Below, piece by piece: positions 14,737 through 22,886 of a DNA stretch of 33,192 bases (positions within the stretch are counted from its first letter, which is position 1; each line of letters starts with the position of its first letter). This stretch comes from Omnitrophica WOR_2 bacterium RIFOXYA2_FULL_38_17. Its GTDB lineage: Bacteria > Omnitrophota > Gorgyraeia > Zapsychrales > Zapsychraceae. Under the pieces are notes generated by a model. It searched no databases and had not been told where the DNA came from. It saw nothing but the letters and a program-made list of their open reading frames with translations. The stretch covers positions 69,279 through 102,470 of the forward strand of contig MHHG01000005.1 in NCBI GenBank assembly GCA_001805965.1. Reading direction: 5' to 3'. A program made the translations under genes and the position numbers.

Positions 14737-16488
14737 ATGGAAGATATAATTCCTCACATTAAAAGAGTTACTATGGTTATCGTTTTACTATTCATTTTTA
14801 TAATTTCTTTTTGCAACATCTCAAGCGCTTGGGTATTTAAAGGCAAAAGTCCTGACAAAGAAGCGATAGCTGCAAATACAAATCAAGAACCTATTGCCAG
14901 CCTTCAGTGCAACCAATTTACTTTCGATGCAAGCAGCTCTTATGACCCTGACAATGAAAACATAGATTTCTTGTGGGATTTTGGAGATGGTAAAACCAGC
15001 ACAAAACCAATAGTTAGCCACACTTACAGCAAATCAGGCATCTACGATGTAAAGCTATCCATAACAGACAATTCAGGATTAACCTGTAGTACCGCGGTAA
15101 CAACACAATCATTGGTAGTACATTTGCCACCAAAAGCCATTCTTGCGATTAATGAAGAAATTTGCTCTAACCAAAAAACTATTTTGGATGCAAGTGCTAG
15201 TTACGATGATTCTGGAAGCAATTTGGCTTATGAGTGGGATTTTGGCGATGGAACATCTATAACAGAAGGGGCATCAAAGGAAACAAAAATATTTACTAAG
15301 GGCGGTAATTACAGGGTCTCCTTAACGGTAGATGATACTTCTGGAACGAACAATTGCAGCAAAAATACCATTGAGAAAATTGTCCATGTAAATGAGCCCC
15401 CGGTTGCAAATGCCGGGGATGAGATCATTCTTAAATGTATAAGTGCCGATGGTGATATGCTAATCAACTTTGATGCTTCAAATTCATCAGACATAAACAA
15501 TGATCTTCTTACTTATCATTGGGATTTTGGAGATGGCGAAACTGCAGAAGGAATGAAAGTATCCCATCAATACAAAGAATTAAAAAATTATGATGTTAAG
15601 TTAATTGTCAAAGACGGAACGATTCTTGGCTGTGGGACAAGCGTTGACTTCGTAACGGTAAGATTTAATAAAGCCCCTATTGCTAATGCTGGTGAAGACA
15701 TCATTTCCTGCGCTGGTGTTGATATTGATTTTGACGGGAACGCTTCATTTATAAATAAAAAGGGGACTGTTTCTGCTGTTTGGCAATTTGGTGATGGCGA
15801 ATCAGCAAATGGCCTTAAAACAACACACAGCTATTCAAAAGCAGGCCAATATAAAGCAAGTCTTGTTTTAGAAAACGATCTTAATAAAATGTGTTCTCCT
15901 TCCAGGGACACTAGAAACGTAGCAATTAATTCTTCACCTTCAGTAACTATCAAAGCAGTAGAGTCTGTTTGTTTAGGAAACGTTGTCGAATTTGACGCTT
16001 CCTCAGCAGAAGACCCGGATGGAGACACGCTTGAATATTACTGGAGCTTCGGTGATGGCACAATACTGAAATCCGGGCCTAAAGTTAATCATGAGTATAA
16101 ACAAGGCGGCGCCTACCGTACAACTGTCATAGTTGATGACGCAAAAGGCACTGCATGCTCTACAGCAACAGCTTCTGTAAATGTTAAAGTTAACACACCT
16201 CCCATTGCAGATGCCGGTCCAAATCTTTCATGCTGTGTTGATAAGTTAGCCCCTTTTGATGCGTCAGCATCTACAGACCCAGACGAAGATACTCTTTCTT
16301 ATACCTGGGATTTTGGGGATGGCACGATAAAGAGCGGGGAAAAAGTATCTCACACATATACAAAAAGCGGTAAATTTAACGTTCTTATTACAGTTAATGA
16401 TAATTCGCAGACTTCTTGCAACAAATCAACCGCCGGCTTTATTGCTGAAGTCAACGCAACACCCGTGGCAGTTATAAAGATCAGATAA
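14737..16488 (+). CDS. Secreted protein of six PKD repeats, each with a Cys pair
   Basis: This 583-residue protein has an N-terminal hydrophobic segment (about 11-27) ending near ISSA-W, a signal peptide or anchor. Six PKD domains follow, each marked by the W-x-FGDG motif (at about 80, 167, 262, 349, 436 and 524), and the protein ends right after the sixth. Each repeat carries a Cys near its first strand and one near its last: 58/117, 143/207, 234/299, 325/386, 412/474, and 499 or 500 with 561. These are probably disulfides, which implies an oxidising location outside the cytoplasm. No enzyme domain, sortase motif or other C-terminal sorting signal is seen. PKD arrays usually serve as surface spacers or in adhesion and carbohydrate contact. 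Strong promoter and ribosome-site signals suggest high expression. Confidence 0.88.
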   Translation: MEDIIPHIKRVTMVIVLLFIFIISFCNISSAWVFKGKSPDKEAIAANTNQEPIASLQCNQFTFDASSSYDPDNENIDFLWDFGDGKTSTKPIVSHTYSKSGIYDVKLSITDNSGLTCSTAVTTQSLVVHLPPKAILAINEEICSNQKTILDASASYDDSGSNLAYEWDFGDGTSITEGASKETKIFTKGGNYRVSLTVDDTSGTNNCSKNTIEKIVHVNEPPVANAGDEIILKCISADGDMLINFDASNSSDINNDLLTYHWDFGDGETAEGMKVSHQYKELKNYDVKLIVKDGTILGCGTSVDFVTVRFNKAPIANAGEDIISCAGVDIDFDGNASFINKKGTVSAVWQFGDGESANGLKTTHSYSKAGQYKASLVLENDLNKMCSPSRDTRNVAINSSPSVTIKAVESVCLGNVVEFDASSAEDPDGDTLEYYWSFGDGTILKSGPKVNHEYKQGGAYRTTVIVDDAKGTACSTATASVNVKVNTPPIADAGPNLSCCVDKLAPFDASASTDPDEDTLSYTWDFGDGTIKSGEKVSHTYTKSGKFNVLITVNDNSQTSCNKSTAGFIAEVNATPVAVIKIR

Positions 16489-16516
16489 AATTATGGACAG
16501 CATACATTAATAAAAA

Positions 16517-18004
16517 ATGAAAATAGCTCTGGTCTTTAATCCATTCAAATATAAAGTACATGAAGAAAATATTAGAATAGTCCAGAAATATTTTGGACTT
16601 TACCCGCCATTAAGCCTGGCTTGGGTTGCAGCAATAGCTGAAAAAGAAGGGCACGAAGTAATTATTGTCGACGCAAGGACTTTAAATCTTTCCATGGAAG
16701 AAGCTTTACAGATACTTGAAGACTTCAAGCCGGACATTATGGGATTTATGATAACAACATACATGTTCCCAGAAACATTAGGCTGGATAAAATTCCTAAA
16801 AAGCAAACTAAACATTCCTGTTGTCGTAGGTGGCTACAACCTAAGAGTATACCCAAAAGAAACATTATCACATAAAGAAATAGACTTCGGCATCGTAGAA
16901 CAGGCATATTATACTTTACCCCGGCTTTTAGAAGAACTTTCCAGCGGCAATAATGATTTTGATAACGTTCCGGGATTGATCTTCAAACGCAATGGAGAAA
17001 CAATAATAACTCCTCACCCTCAAATAATTGACTTTGATAAATTTCCCAATCCGTCCAGACATCTTTTGCCCAACGAACTTTACGCAGAATTTCCAACAGA
17101 AAGAAAAAATTTCACTGTTATGGTAACTTCATTAGGCTGTCCTTTTAAATGTTCATTTTGTGAAGCAGGAGGCACAGTTTTTAATCCGCGCTCCGCTGAA
17201 ACTGTAGTAGCGGAAATAGAAGAGTGCTATCACAAGCATGGGATAAGAGAAATAGATATTTTTGATTATTCTTTCACAATAGATCCCAAAAGAGTATCCG
17301 CGATATGTAAACTCCTTCAAGAAAAAAAATTAGACCTTATTTGGGCCTGCCGCTCAAGAGTTGACTCTATTGATCATGAGCTACTTATTGAAATGAAAAA
17401 AGCAGGCTGCAGCAGAATATATTTTGGCATAGAATCAGGCGATCAGATTATCTTAAATACGATCAAAAAAAACGTTTATATAAAACAAATCAAGGATATC
17501 ATTAATTTCTGCAACAAAATCGGGATTAAAACACTTGGGTTCTTCCTAATTGGTGCCCCCGGAGACACAAAAGAAAGTATTTTAAAGACAATAAAATTTT
17601 CAAAAAGCCTTAATTTGGATTATGCTCAATTCTCTAAATGCCTGGCAAAACCTTTAACTCCATTATGGAAAGAAATGATTAAAGAAGAGCAGGAAGACTA
17701 CTGGAAAGAATGGATATTAGGGAATGAAGAGGATCGGGAAATATCAAGACCATGGTCAAGTTTAACCAATGAAGAGATTGATAAATTAACCAAAAAAGCA
17801 TATATTTCTTTCTACTTTAGACCTCATTTTATTCTCAAACATTTGATCAATATCCGGTCATTCTCTGAGTTAAAAAGAAAATTTCTTAGCTTATTTGACA
17901 TGATTTTTAGTCAGGAATCCGTTTCAAAAGAAGATCTATTTTTTACCGCGTTTAATGAAAACACAACAAACTCATTAAAAAAACACAGAAAAATACTTAA
18001 ATAA
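16517..18004 (+). CDS. B12-binding-domain-type radical SAM protein
   Basis: This is a 495-residue protein. Residues 1-145 have the fold pattern of a cobalamin-binding domain: PPLSLAWVAAIAEKEGHEV, then VDA, then VVVGGYN near 102-108. The radical SAM cluster motif is Cys208, Cys212 and Cys215 in TSLGCPFKCSFCEAGG. IYFGIESGDQ and FFLIGAPGDT are typical later strands. About 100 residues at the C-terminus are unique. It belongs to the BchE/HpnP-like broad class, but it is clearly distinct from the five paralogues further right: it lacks their GEGE motif (VEQA instead) and their C-terminal RYxHF motif. It follows the PKD gene by 28 bases. The reaction is unknown. Confidence 0.85.
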   Translation: MKIALVFNPFKYKVHEENIRIVQKYFGLYPPLSLAWVAAIAEKEGHEVIIVDARTLNLSMEEALQILEDFKPDIMGFMITTYMFPETLGWIKFLKSKLNIPVVVGGYNLRVYPKETLSHKEIDFGIVEQAYYTLPRLLEELSSGNNDFDNVPGLIFKRNGETIITPHPQIIDFDKFPNPSRHLLPNELYAEFPTERKNFTVMVTSLGCPFKCSFCEAGGTVFNPRSAETVVAEIEECYHKHGIREIDIFDYSFTIDPKRVSAICKLLQEKKLDLIWACRSRVDSIDHELLIEMKKAGCSRIYFGIESGDQIILNTIKKNVYIKQIKDIINFCNKIGIKTLGFFLIGAPGDTKESILKTIKFSKSLNLDYAQFSKCLAKPLTPLWKEMIKEEQEDYWKEWILGNEEDREISRPWSSLTNEEIDKLTKKAYISFYFRPHFILKHLINIRSFSELKRKFLSLFDMIFSQESVSKEDLFFTAFNENTTNSLKKHRKILK

Positions 18005-18203
18005 ACATTAGAAAATAATCATTGACCACAACAATCCTTGCTTACTAAACACTTCCATATATTTACCTTAAAACAAACAAAATAAATATTTTTAATTTAT
18101 TTGACGATATATAATAATACTTATTGAATTATTATTTAAAAGAAGTATTATTATTGATTATCAGAAAAAACTGTCTTTTTGTAATAAATTGGTCATAAAT
18201 ATT
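18005..18203 (+). promoter_or_regulatory. Leader region of the long radical SAM operon
   Basis: This 199-base non-coding stretch, the longest in the window, is very AT-rich. It holds a 12-bp inverted repeat (listed separately) and a possible promoter, TTGAAT at 18124-18129 with TATTAT at 18146-18151 (16-base spacer), inside that repeat. A TTGACG at 18101-18106 is an alternative -35. No strong terminator follows the preceding gene, and I see no small ORF or RNA gene here. Confidence 0.4.
18111..18154. repeat. 12-bp perfect inverted repeat upstream of the operon
   Basis: ATAATAATACTT at 18111-18122 is exactly complementary to AAGTATTATTAT at 18143-18154, with a 20-base centre. It lies about 50-90 bases before the first gene. 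It could be an operator or an RNA stem-loop. There is no T-run directly after it, so a classical terminator is unlikely. Confidence 0.6.
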
Positions 18204-19262
18204 ATGATTGAACATTCAAATCCCACATTAGGAATAAAAGAAAAGCAAGCTTTATCCAAACTAATAGATCAAAATTATATTGCTGAGGGTAACCAAGTTC
18301 ATTGTTTTGAGAATGAACTTTCCAAATATATAGGAGTTAAAGGGGGTGTTGCAACAAGTACCGGCACTCTTGGCTTACATTTAGCCCTTTCAGCTCTTGA
18401 TCTTAAAAAATCTGATGAAGTGATTATTCCCAGCTATACCTGCAGATCTGTTCTCAATGCCGTTCTATATAGCAGCCTAAAGCCTGTCCTTTGCGATGTT
18501 GACTTTGAAAACTACAATATTTCTTTTAGTGAAGCTGCAAGGGTTCTGACAAAAAAAACAAAAGCTATTATTATTCCACATATGTTTGGATGTCCCGTAT
18601 CAATAAATGAATTTAAAAAACTAAAATTACACATAATAGAAGATTGTGCCCATTCAATAGGAGCAGAATATAAGGGACACAAAGTAGGAAGCATGGGAGA
18701 ACTATCTCTATTCTCTTTTGAAGGAACAAAATACATTGTTGCTGGTGAGGGAGGTATGGTATTAGCTGGCTCACAAAAACTATTAAAAAGATTGAAGAAC
18801 TTAAAAGAACCTAACTCTAACGATCATTTAATAAAATACACTTACAGGATGTCCGACCTTCAGGCAGCTGTTGGCCGGGTGCAACTTGGGCAACTGGAAA
18901 CCTTCATAAGAAAAAGAAGATCCATAGCAAAAATTTATGATAATGCCTTCAAATCTTATCCAATATTACTTCCAAAAACACAAAGGGATTCCAAGCACAT
19001 ATATCAGAGATACATGATACAGATCCCGGGAAATATAAACACATTTATGAAAAAATGCCTTAAAAAAGGAATAAAAGTAAAACAGCCCGTTAAACCTTAC
19101 GCTTTACACGAATATTTGGGCTTGCCTCCTAAAGATTTTCCAAATACTGAACATATTATGAGATCAGCTGTATCTTTACCGATATATCCATCTTTAACAA
19201 ATAAGCAAGTCAACTTTATTACTCTAACGATAAGAGGACTTTTAGAAGATCATGCAAGATAG
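18204..19262 (+). CDS. DegT/DnrJ/EryC1-family PLP aminotransferase
   Basis: I chose the ATG at 18204 over an in-frame TTG at 18189, because the product then begins MIEHSNPTLG like its relatives (352 residues). The PLP-binding Asp147 lies in IIEDCAH and the Schiff-base Lys176 in SFEGTK, followed by GEGGM. Family members transfer an amino group to keto-sugars or related oxo-compounds (for example in amino-sugar or cyclitol synthesis) and are normally cytoplasmic dimers. No clear ribosome site is seen. Its 3' end overlaps the SPASM radical SAM gene by 11 bases, so the two are translated together. It is the first gene of the long operon. The substrate cannot be read from the sequence. Confidence 0.9.
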   Translation: MIEHSNPTLGIKEKQALSKLIDQNYIAEGNQVHCFENELSKYIGVKGGVATSTGTLGLHLALSALDLKKSDEVIIPSYTCRSVLNAVLYSSLKPVLCDVDFENYNISFSEAARVLTKKTKAIIIPHMFGCPVSINEFKKLKLHIIEDCAHSIGAEYKGHKVGSMGELSLFSFEGTKYIVAGEGGMVLAGSQKLLKRLKNLKEPNSNDHLIKYTYRMSDLQAAVGRVQLGQLETFIRKRRSIAKIYDNAFKSYPILLPKTQRDSKHIYQRYMIQIPGNINTFMKKCLKKGIKVKQPVKPYALHEYLGLPPKDFPNTEHIMRSAVSLPIYPSLTNKQVNFITLTIRGLLEDHAR

Positions 19263-20211
19263 GTCATTAAACAAAAAATACGGTTTCTCTTCTGAAAAAA
19301 GCAAAACCTTTCCTTTAATGGTCGTTGTTGAAATTACCAATGTTTGTAATTTAGAGTGCATACATTGCCCATATTCTTTTATTTCAAAAGATAAGAACTA
19401 CCGACCTCGACATATGGAAATGGATATTTATAGGAAAATTACCGATGAAGTTTCCGAACATCCAGGCACAATTTTCAGATTACTTTGTGATGGTGAGCCT
19501 TTATGTCACCCAAATTTCATTGATATACTCAAATATGCAAAGAGCAAGAATATCAGCCCAATTAACTTTATTACAAACGGGTTACTATTGGACAGCAATA
19601 TGGCAAGAACAATTTTAGACGCTAATGTTGAAGTAGTTGAAATAAGCCTGGATGCTATAAATAAGGACACCTATGATAATATCCGTAAAGGCTCGAGCTT
19701 TGATACTGTCATGAAGAACGTTCATGAGTTTATAAAACTTCGTGATAATATGCACTCTAAGACAAAGATTTTTGTTAGCATAATCCAACAGCCAGAATCT
19801 AAGAATGAATATGATAGTTTTGTTGACTATTGGACACCTAAAATCGACAAAGTAATAACTCGCCCTTTAACTTCTATTGGTGGATTGGTTAATATCCCAA
19901 GGCAAAAAATATCCTCTGCTGATCATCGCTGGCCTTGCCCGTTATTGTGGAGCCGTTTGTTCATAAATGTTGACGGGCTTGCTGAGTTTTGCGTAGAAGA
20001 TTGGCACAACAAAACAATTATTGGCAATATTAACAACGCTAATATCACAGATATATGGCAAAGCAAGGAATATAATGACCTGAGAGAATTACATTGGTCA
20101 GGAAAATTTGGTTTAATACCTTATTGTTCTAAATGCCAAGACTGGGAAGCTAGAGACTGGGATTATAATTATTTTCATGCACTTGATGAAGTATTAAATA
20201 AACATTCTTAG
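19252..20211 (+). CDS. Radical SAM protein with SPASM/twitch-type C-terminal cluster domain
   Basis: This is a 319-residue protein. The radical SAM cluster is Cys32, Cys36 and Cys39 in ITNVCNLECIHCP. A short C-terminal domain has Cys229, Cys247, Cys292 and Cys295, enough for one auxiliary 4Fe-4S cluster. FINVDGLAEFC and GNINNANITDIW are typical SPASM phrases. SPASM enzymes modify peptides, proteins, or sugars and alcohols (dehydrogenation, thioether formation, epimerisation). Here the partner is an aminotransferase that it overlaps by 11 bases, not a peptide. One possibility is that it oxidises or rearranges a sugar-like group before or after amination; this is inference from position. Everything needed for activity looks intact. 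Confidence 0.88.
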   Translation: MQDRSLNKKYGFSSEKSKTFPLMVVVEITNVCNLECIHCPYSFISKDKNYRPRHMEMDIYRKITDEVSEHPGTIFRLLCDGEPLCHPNFIDILKYAKSKNISPINFITNGLLLDSNMARTILDANVEVVEISLDAINKDTYDNIRKGSSFDTVMKNVHEFIKLRDNMHSKTKIFVSIIQQPESKNEYDSFVDYWTPKIDKVITRPLTSIGGLVNIPRQKISSADHRWPCPLLWSRLFINVDGLAEFCVEDWHNKTIIGNINNANITDIWQSKEYNDLRELHWSGKFGLIPYCSKCQDWEARDWDYNYFHALDEVLNKHS

Positions 20212-20231
20212 CCGGTAATAATTTAACTTAT

Positions 20232-21608
20232 ATGAACAATTTAATATTCAGAAAAACTAAAAGTGTTTGCCCTAAATGTTTAGAGCCCATTGATGCATGT
20301 TTGATCGAGAAGGACAGCTGTATTTTTTTACACAAATCCTGCAATTCACACGGCGATTTCGATGTTCTTCTTTCAAGAACACCTCAGAAATACAAAGAAT
20401 TAGACCAATTCTATTTTGCAATTAGCGATAATAAAGCTATTGTTCCTGAGTACGAGTTATGGCCTACTTACAGGTGCAATATAGATTGTGCTATATGCTG
20501 TTTTGGCGGCCAAAATCATGAAATGCAATATTCAGAGCCAACTTGCGCTGATATAGAGAAGTTTATATCCGGTCACAGTCAAAAGTTCTACATTATTTCT
20601 GGGGGCGAACCTACGTGCAGAAATGACCTTACAGAAATAATCAAGACATTAAAAAAGCACGGAAAAGCAGTGACCATCAATACCAACGGTCTAAAATTAA
20701 CGGACATTCAATATTTAAAGGAATTAGCTGATGCCGGTCTCGACAGGGTCAATTTGCAGTTTGATGGTTTCAATAGACAGTCCTATAAAGAGTTGCGCAG
20801 GAAGGATTACTTGGACACGAAACTTGAAGTCATTGAAAATCTTCGCAGCATGAATATTCAGACAACGTTCAATGCCACTATTGCAAAAAACCTCAATGAA
20901 GAGGCGATAAGCGAGCTTATTGATTTTGCGGCAAAAAATGACTTTATCAATGGCGTCAATTTCTTTACGATCTGCTTTTTGGGTCACGCCAGAGATTGGG
21001 CAGATGAACAATATATAATGCCGGATGAAATAATAGATATTCTTGAAAAACAAACCAAAAATACTGTAAAAAAACAAAATGTTTATATTTTTCAAAAACT
21101 TCATTTAGCGATCAAAGCATTATTAAATCAAAAGTGGTGTTTTTATAATCAGTCTTACTTGTTCATCAGGGAAAAAGGTTGCTATAGCACTATCGATAAG
21201 TTCTTAAATTTTGAACTATCAGAACCTTGGCTGAATAGATATGCAAAAGCTTATAAGAACAATCGCGTTTTATCATTATTTTATTTGTCTGTTGCTATTT
21301 TCAGCCTGTTCTTTAAATTAAGGTCTGTTCTTATAATCAAAGAGCTTCTAATTAGAAGCATTTCATACTTTTTTAAAACCAATAAATACTTGAAAGGAAG
21401 CAAATTCTTTTCTGTCAGCTTTTCGACTGGCTGCGATCCATATAAATTTGACGAGAGCATTGTTCAAAATTGTCAAAATGAAATTATTGCACCCTCTGAA
21501 AAAACCGAAAAATTAGTTAACATTGGAAGCGACGGGCTATACAGCATGAGCCTGGAAAGAAGGCATCTCAACAATAACCCTTCAGGCAACAGGACAAATA
21601 ATAATTAA
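20232..21608 (+). CDS. Tes/MJ0619-like radical SAM protein, copy 1
   Basis: This 458-residue protein has an N-terminal metal-binding module (Cys13, Cys16, Cys37, His40; pattern SVCPKC ... KSCNSHG). The radical SAM Cys82, Cys86 and Cys89 (YRCNIDCAIC) follow, then SGGEP at 123-127 and LQFDGF. The C-terminal cluster region has Cys401 and Cys414 (GCDPYKFD ... NC). This order is that of the archaeal tetraether synthase/MJ0619 family, which joins alkyl chains through sp3 carbons, and of related bacterial enzymes. Between about 340 and 385 lies a hydrophobic, lysine-studded stretch that could touch membrane. A low-complexity Asn-rich tail ends the protein. The next gene begins directly after its stop. 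The family resemblance is clear; the lipid substrate is inference. Confidence 0.82.
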   Translation: MNNLIFRKTKSVCPKCLEPIDACLIEKDSCIFLHKSCNSHGDFDVLLSRTPQKYKELDQFYFAISDNKAIVPEYELWPTYRCNIDCAICCFGGQNHEMQYSEPTCADIEKFISGHSQKFYIISGGEPTCRNDLTEIIKTLKKHGKAVTINTNGLKLTDIQYLKELADAGLDRVNLQFDGFNRQSYKELRRKDYLDTKLEVIENLRSMNIQTTFNATIAKNLNEEAISELIDFAAKNDFINGVNFFTICFLGHARDWADEQYIMPDEIIDILEKQTKNTVKKQNVYIFQKLHLAIKALLNQKWCFYNQSYLFIREKGCYSTIDKFLNFELSEPWLNRYAKAYKNNRVLSLFYLSVAIFSLFFKLRSVLIIKELLIRSISYFFKTNKYLKGSKFFSVSFSTGCDPYKFDESIVQNCQNEIIAPSEKTEKLVNIGSDGLYSMSLERRHLNNNPSGNRTNNN

Positions 21609-22865
21609 ATGTTCAAAGCATATCCGAGGCACTCAGTCGATCTAACAATATTTGATTTTAAAAGAATTTTCTCTTTTATATTTGAATCAAAAGCCAAAAG
21701 ATCAAAATATATCGAAAAGTTTGAAAATATGTTTTGTGTTTATATCGGGACAGTGCATGCAATATCCATGCCTTCAGCTCGTTTAGGACTTTATGTTCTG
21801 TTAAAATACTACAACTTCCCAAAAGGCTCTGAAGTCATCATCACCCCTTTTACCCATCAGAGTATTTTTACAGTTCTCAAGTCGTTCGGATTAAAGCCTG
21901 TCTTTGTTGACATTGACTTACATACTCACAATACAAATCCGGACCTGGTCAGGAATGCCATCAGTGAGAATACTAAGTTAATAATACTAACTCATATGTG
22001 GGGACAGCCTTGCAACATGAAGGAGTACTTAAAAATAAAGCAGGAACATAATATAGCGATTATTGAAGACTGTGCTATGGCGGCCGGAGCAGACTTTCAG
22101 GGCAAAAAAGTCGGTAGCTTTGGGGATGCAAGCATTTTTAGTTTTGGGAAGGCTAAAGCAATTTGCGCATTTGGAGGAGGAATGCTTTGCACTTCTGACA
22201 ATAATATTTACAGGTACGCAAAGGACATTACAAAAGATTTTCATCCTCCAAAGCCACTATCTTTGACAATATCTGTTATCAATACATTTATTGCAAATAT
22301 ACTTACAAGACCCTTTTTCTTCTTTTTTTCAATATTCCCGATTATGCGCTTATTTAACCTGGCAGACCCGTACAATCCTGTTGAGCACAAAAAGGATTCT
22401 GAAATCATCTTAGAGGAAATGCCCGAAGAATGGAAAACCAGCATATCTCAAATACAAGCAGCGGTAGGCATTGAACAACTGAAATCCCTGGACAAGCGCA
22501 ATGATACAAGAATCAGGCACTCGAAATTGTTAAATGAATTACTAAAGGATACCTCCGGGATTCTAACACCTGTAGAATCAAATGGATTCCGCCACATTTA
22601 CCTTTATTATGCTGTTTTTATAAAGGAAGACTTAAACCTGAACTGGCTTCGCAGGAAATTACTCAGCCAAAATGTTGACACTCAATTAAACGAGCTAACG
22701 ACGCCATCCGAGCTTGGCATGTTTGGCGCGGACAGTAAGGATTTTCCTGTGTTTAACCAGGTTTCAGATAAGCTCCTGGTTATTCCAAATGGGATTTATT
22801 TGAACGAAAAAGATGTTTTCAAAATAGCAAAATCTTTTAAAGAATGCATAAAATCAACTAATTAG
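21609..22865 (+). CDS. DegT-family PLP aminotransferase with hydrophobic insertion
   Basis: This 418-residue protein starts at the base after the previous stop. The PLP Asp154 (IIEDCAM) and Lys183 (FSFGKAK, with the same spacing from Phe as in the 18204 protein) are present, followed by FGGGM. Unlike usual members of about 360-380 residues, it has a strongly hydrophobic insertion at about 217-249, with five Phe in a row, between the PLP-Lys region and the ISQIQAAVG segment. That insertion could hold the enzyme against a membrane or a greasy partner. It sits between two Tes-like radical SAM genes, which suggests a lipid-linked amino acceptor. It is probably an active aminotransferase, although relatives acting as sensors or dehydratases exist. 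Confidence 0.85.
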   Translation: MFKAYPRHSVDLTIFDFKRIFSFIFESKAKRSKYIEKFENMFCVYIGTVHAISMPSARLGLYVLLKYYNFPKGSEVIITPFTHQSIFTVLKSFGLKPVFVDIDLHTHNTNPDLVRNAISENTKLIILTHMWGQPCNMKEYLKIKQEHNIAIIEDCAMAAGADFQGKKVGSFGDASIFSFGKAKAICAFGGGMLCTSDNNIYRYAKDITKDFHPPKPLSLTISVINTFIANILTRPFFFFFSIFPIMRLFNLADPYNPVEHKKDSEIILEEMPEEWKTSISQIQAAVGIEQLKSLDKRNDTRIRHSKLLNELLKDTSGILTPVESNGFRHIYLYYAVFIKEDLNLNWLRRKLLSQNVDTQLNELTTPSELGMFGADSKDFPVFNQVSDKLLVIPNGIYLNEKDVFKIAKSFKECIKSTN

Positions 22866-22886
22866 CAGATCAAAGGAATTCTTTTT

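Noticed and set aside
14737..16488. PKD repeats as evidence of recombination or a DNA-level tandem repeat
   Set aside because: The repeats are similar only at the protein motif level; the DNA differs greatly between copies.
18189..18203. TTG start for the first DegT gene
   Set aside because: It adds five residues with no family match and no ribosome site; the ATG at 18204 fits better.
18005..18203. Possible small peptide precursor for the radical SAM enzymes
   Set aside because: No ORF of useful size with a start codon and ribosome site is seen here, and the other gaps in the array are at most 30 bases, so a RiPP precursor inside the window is unlikely.
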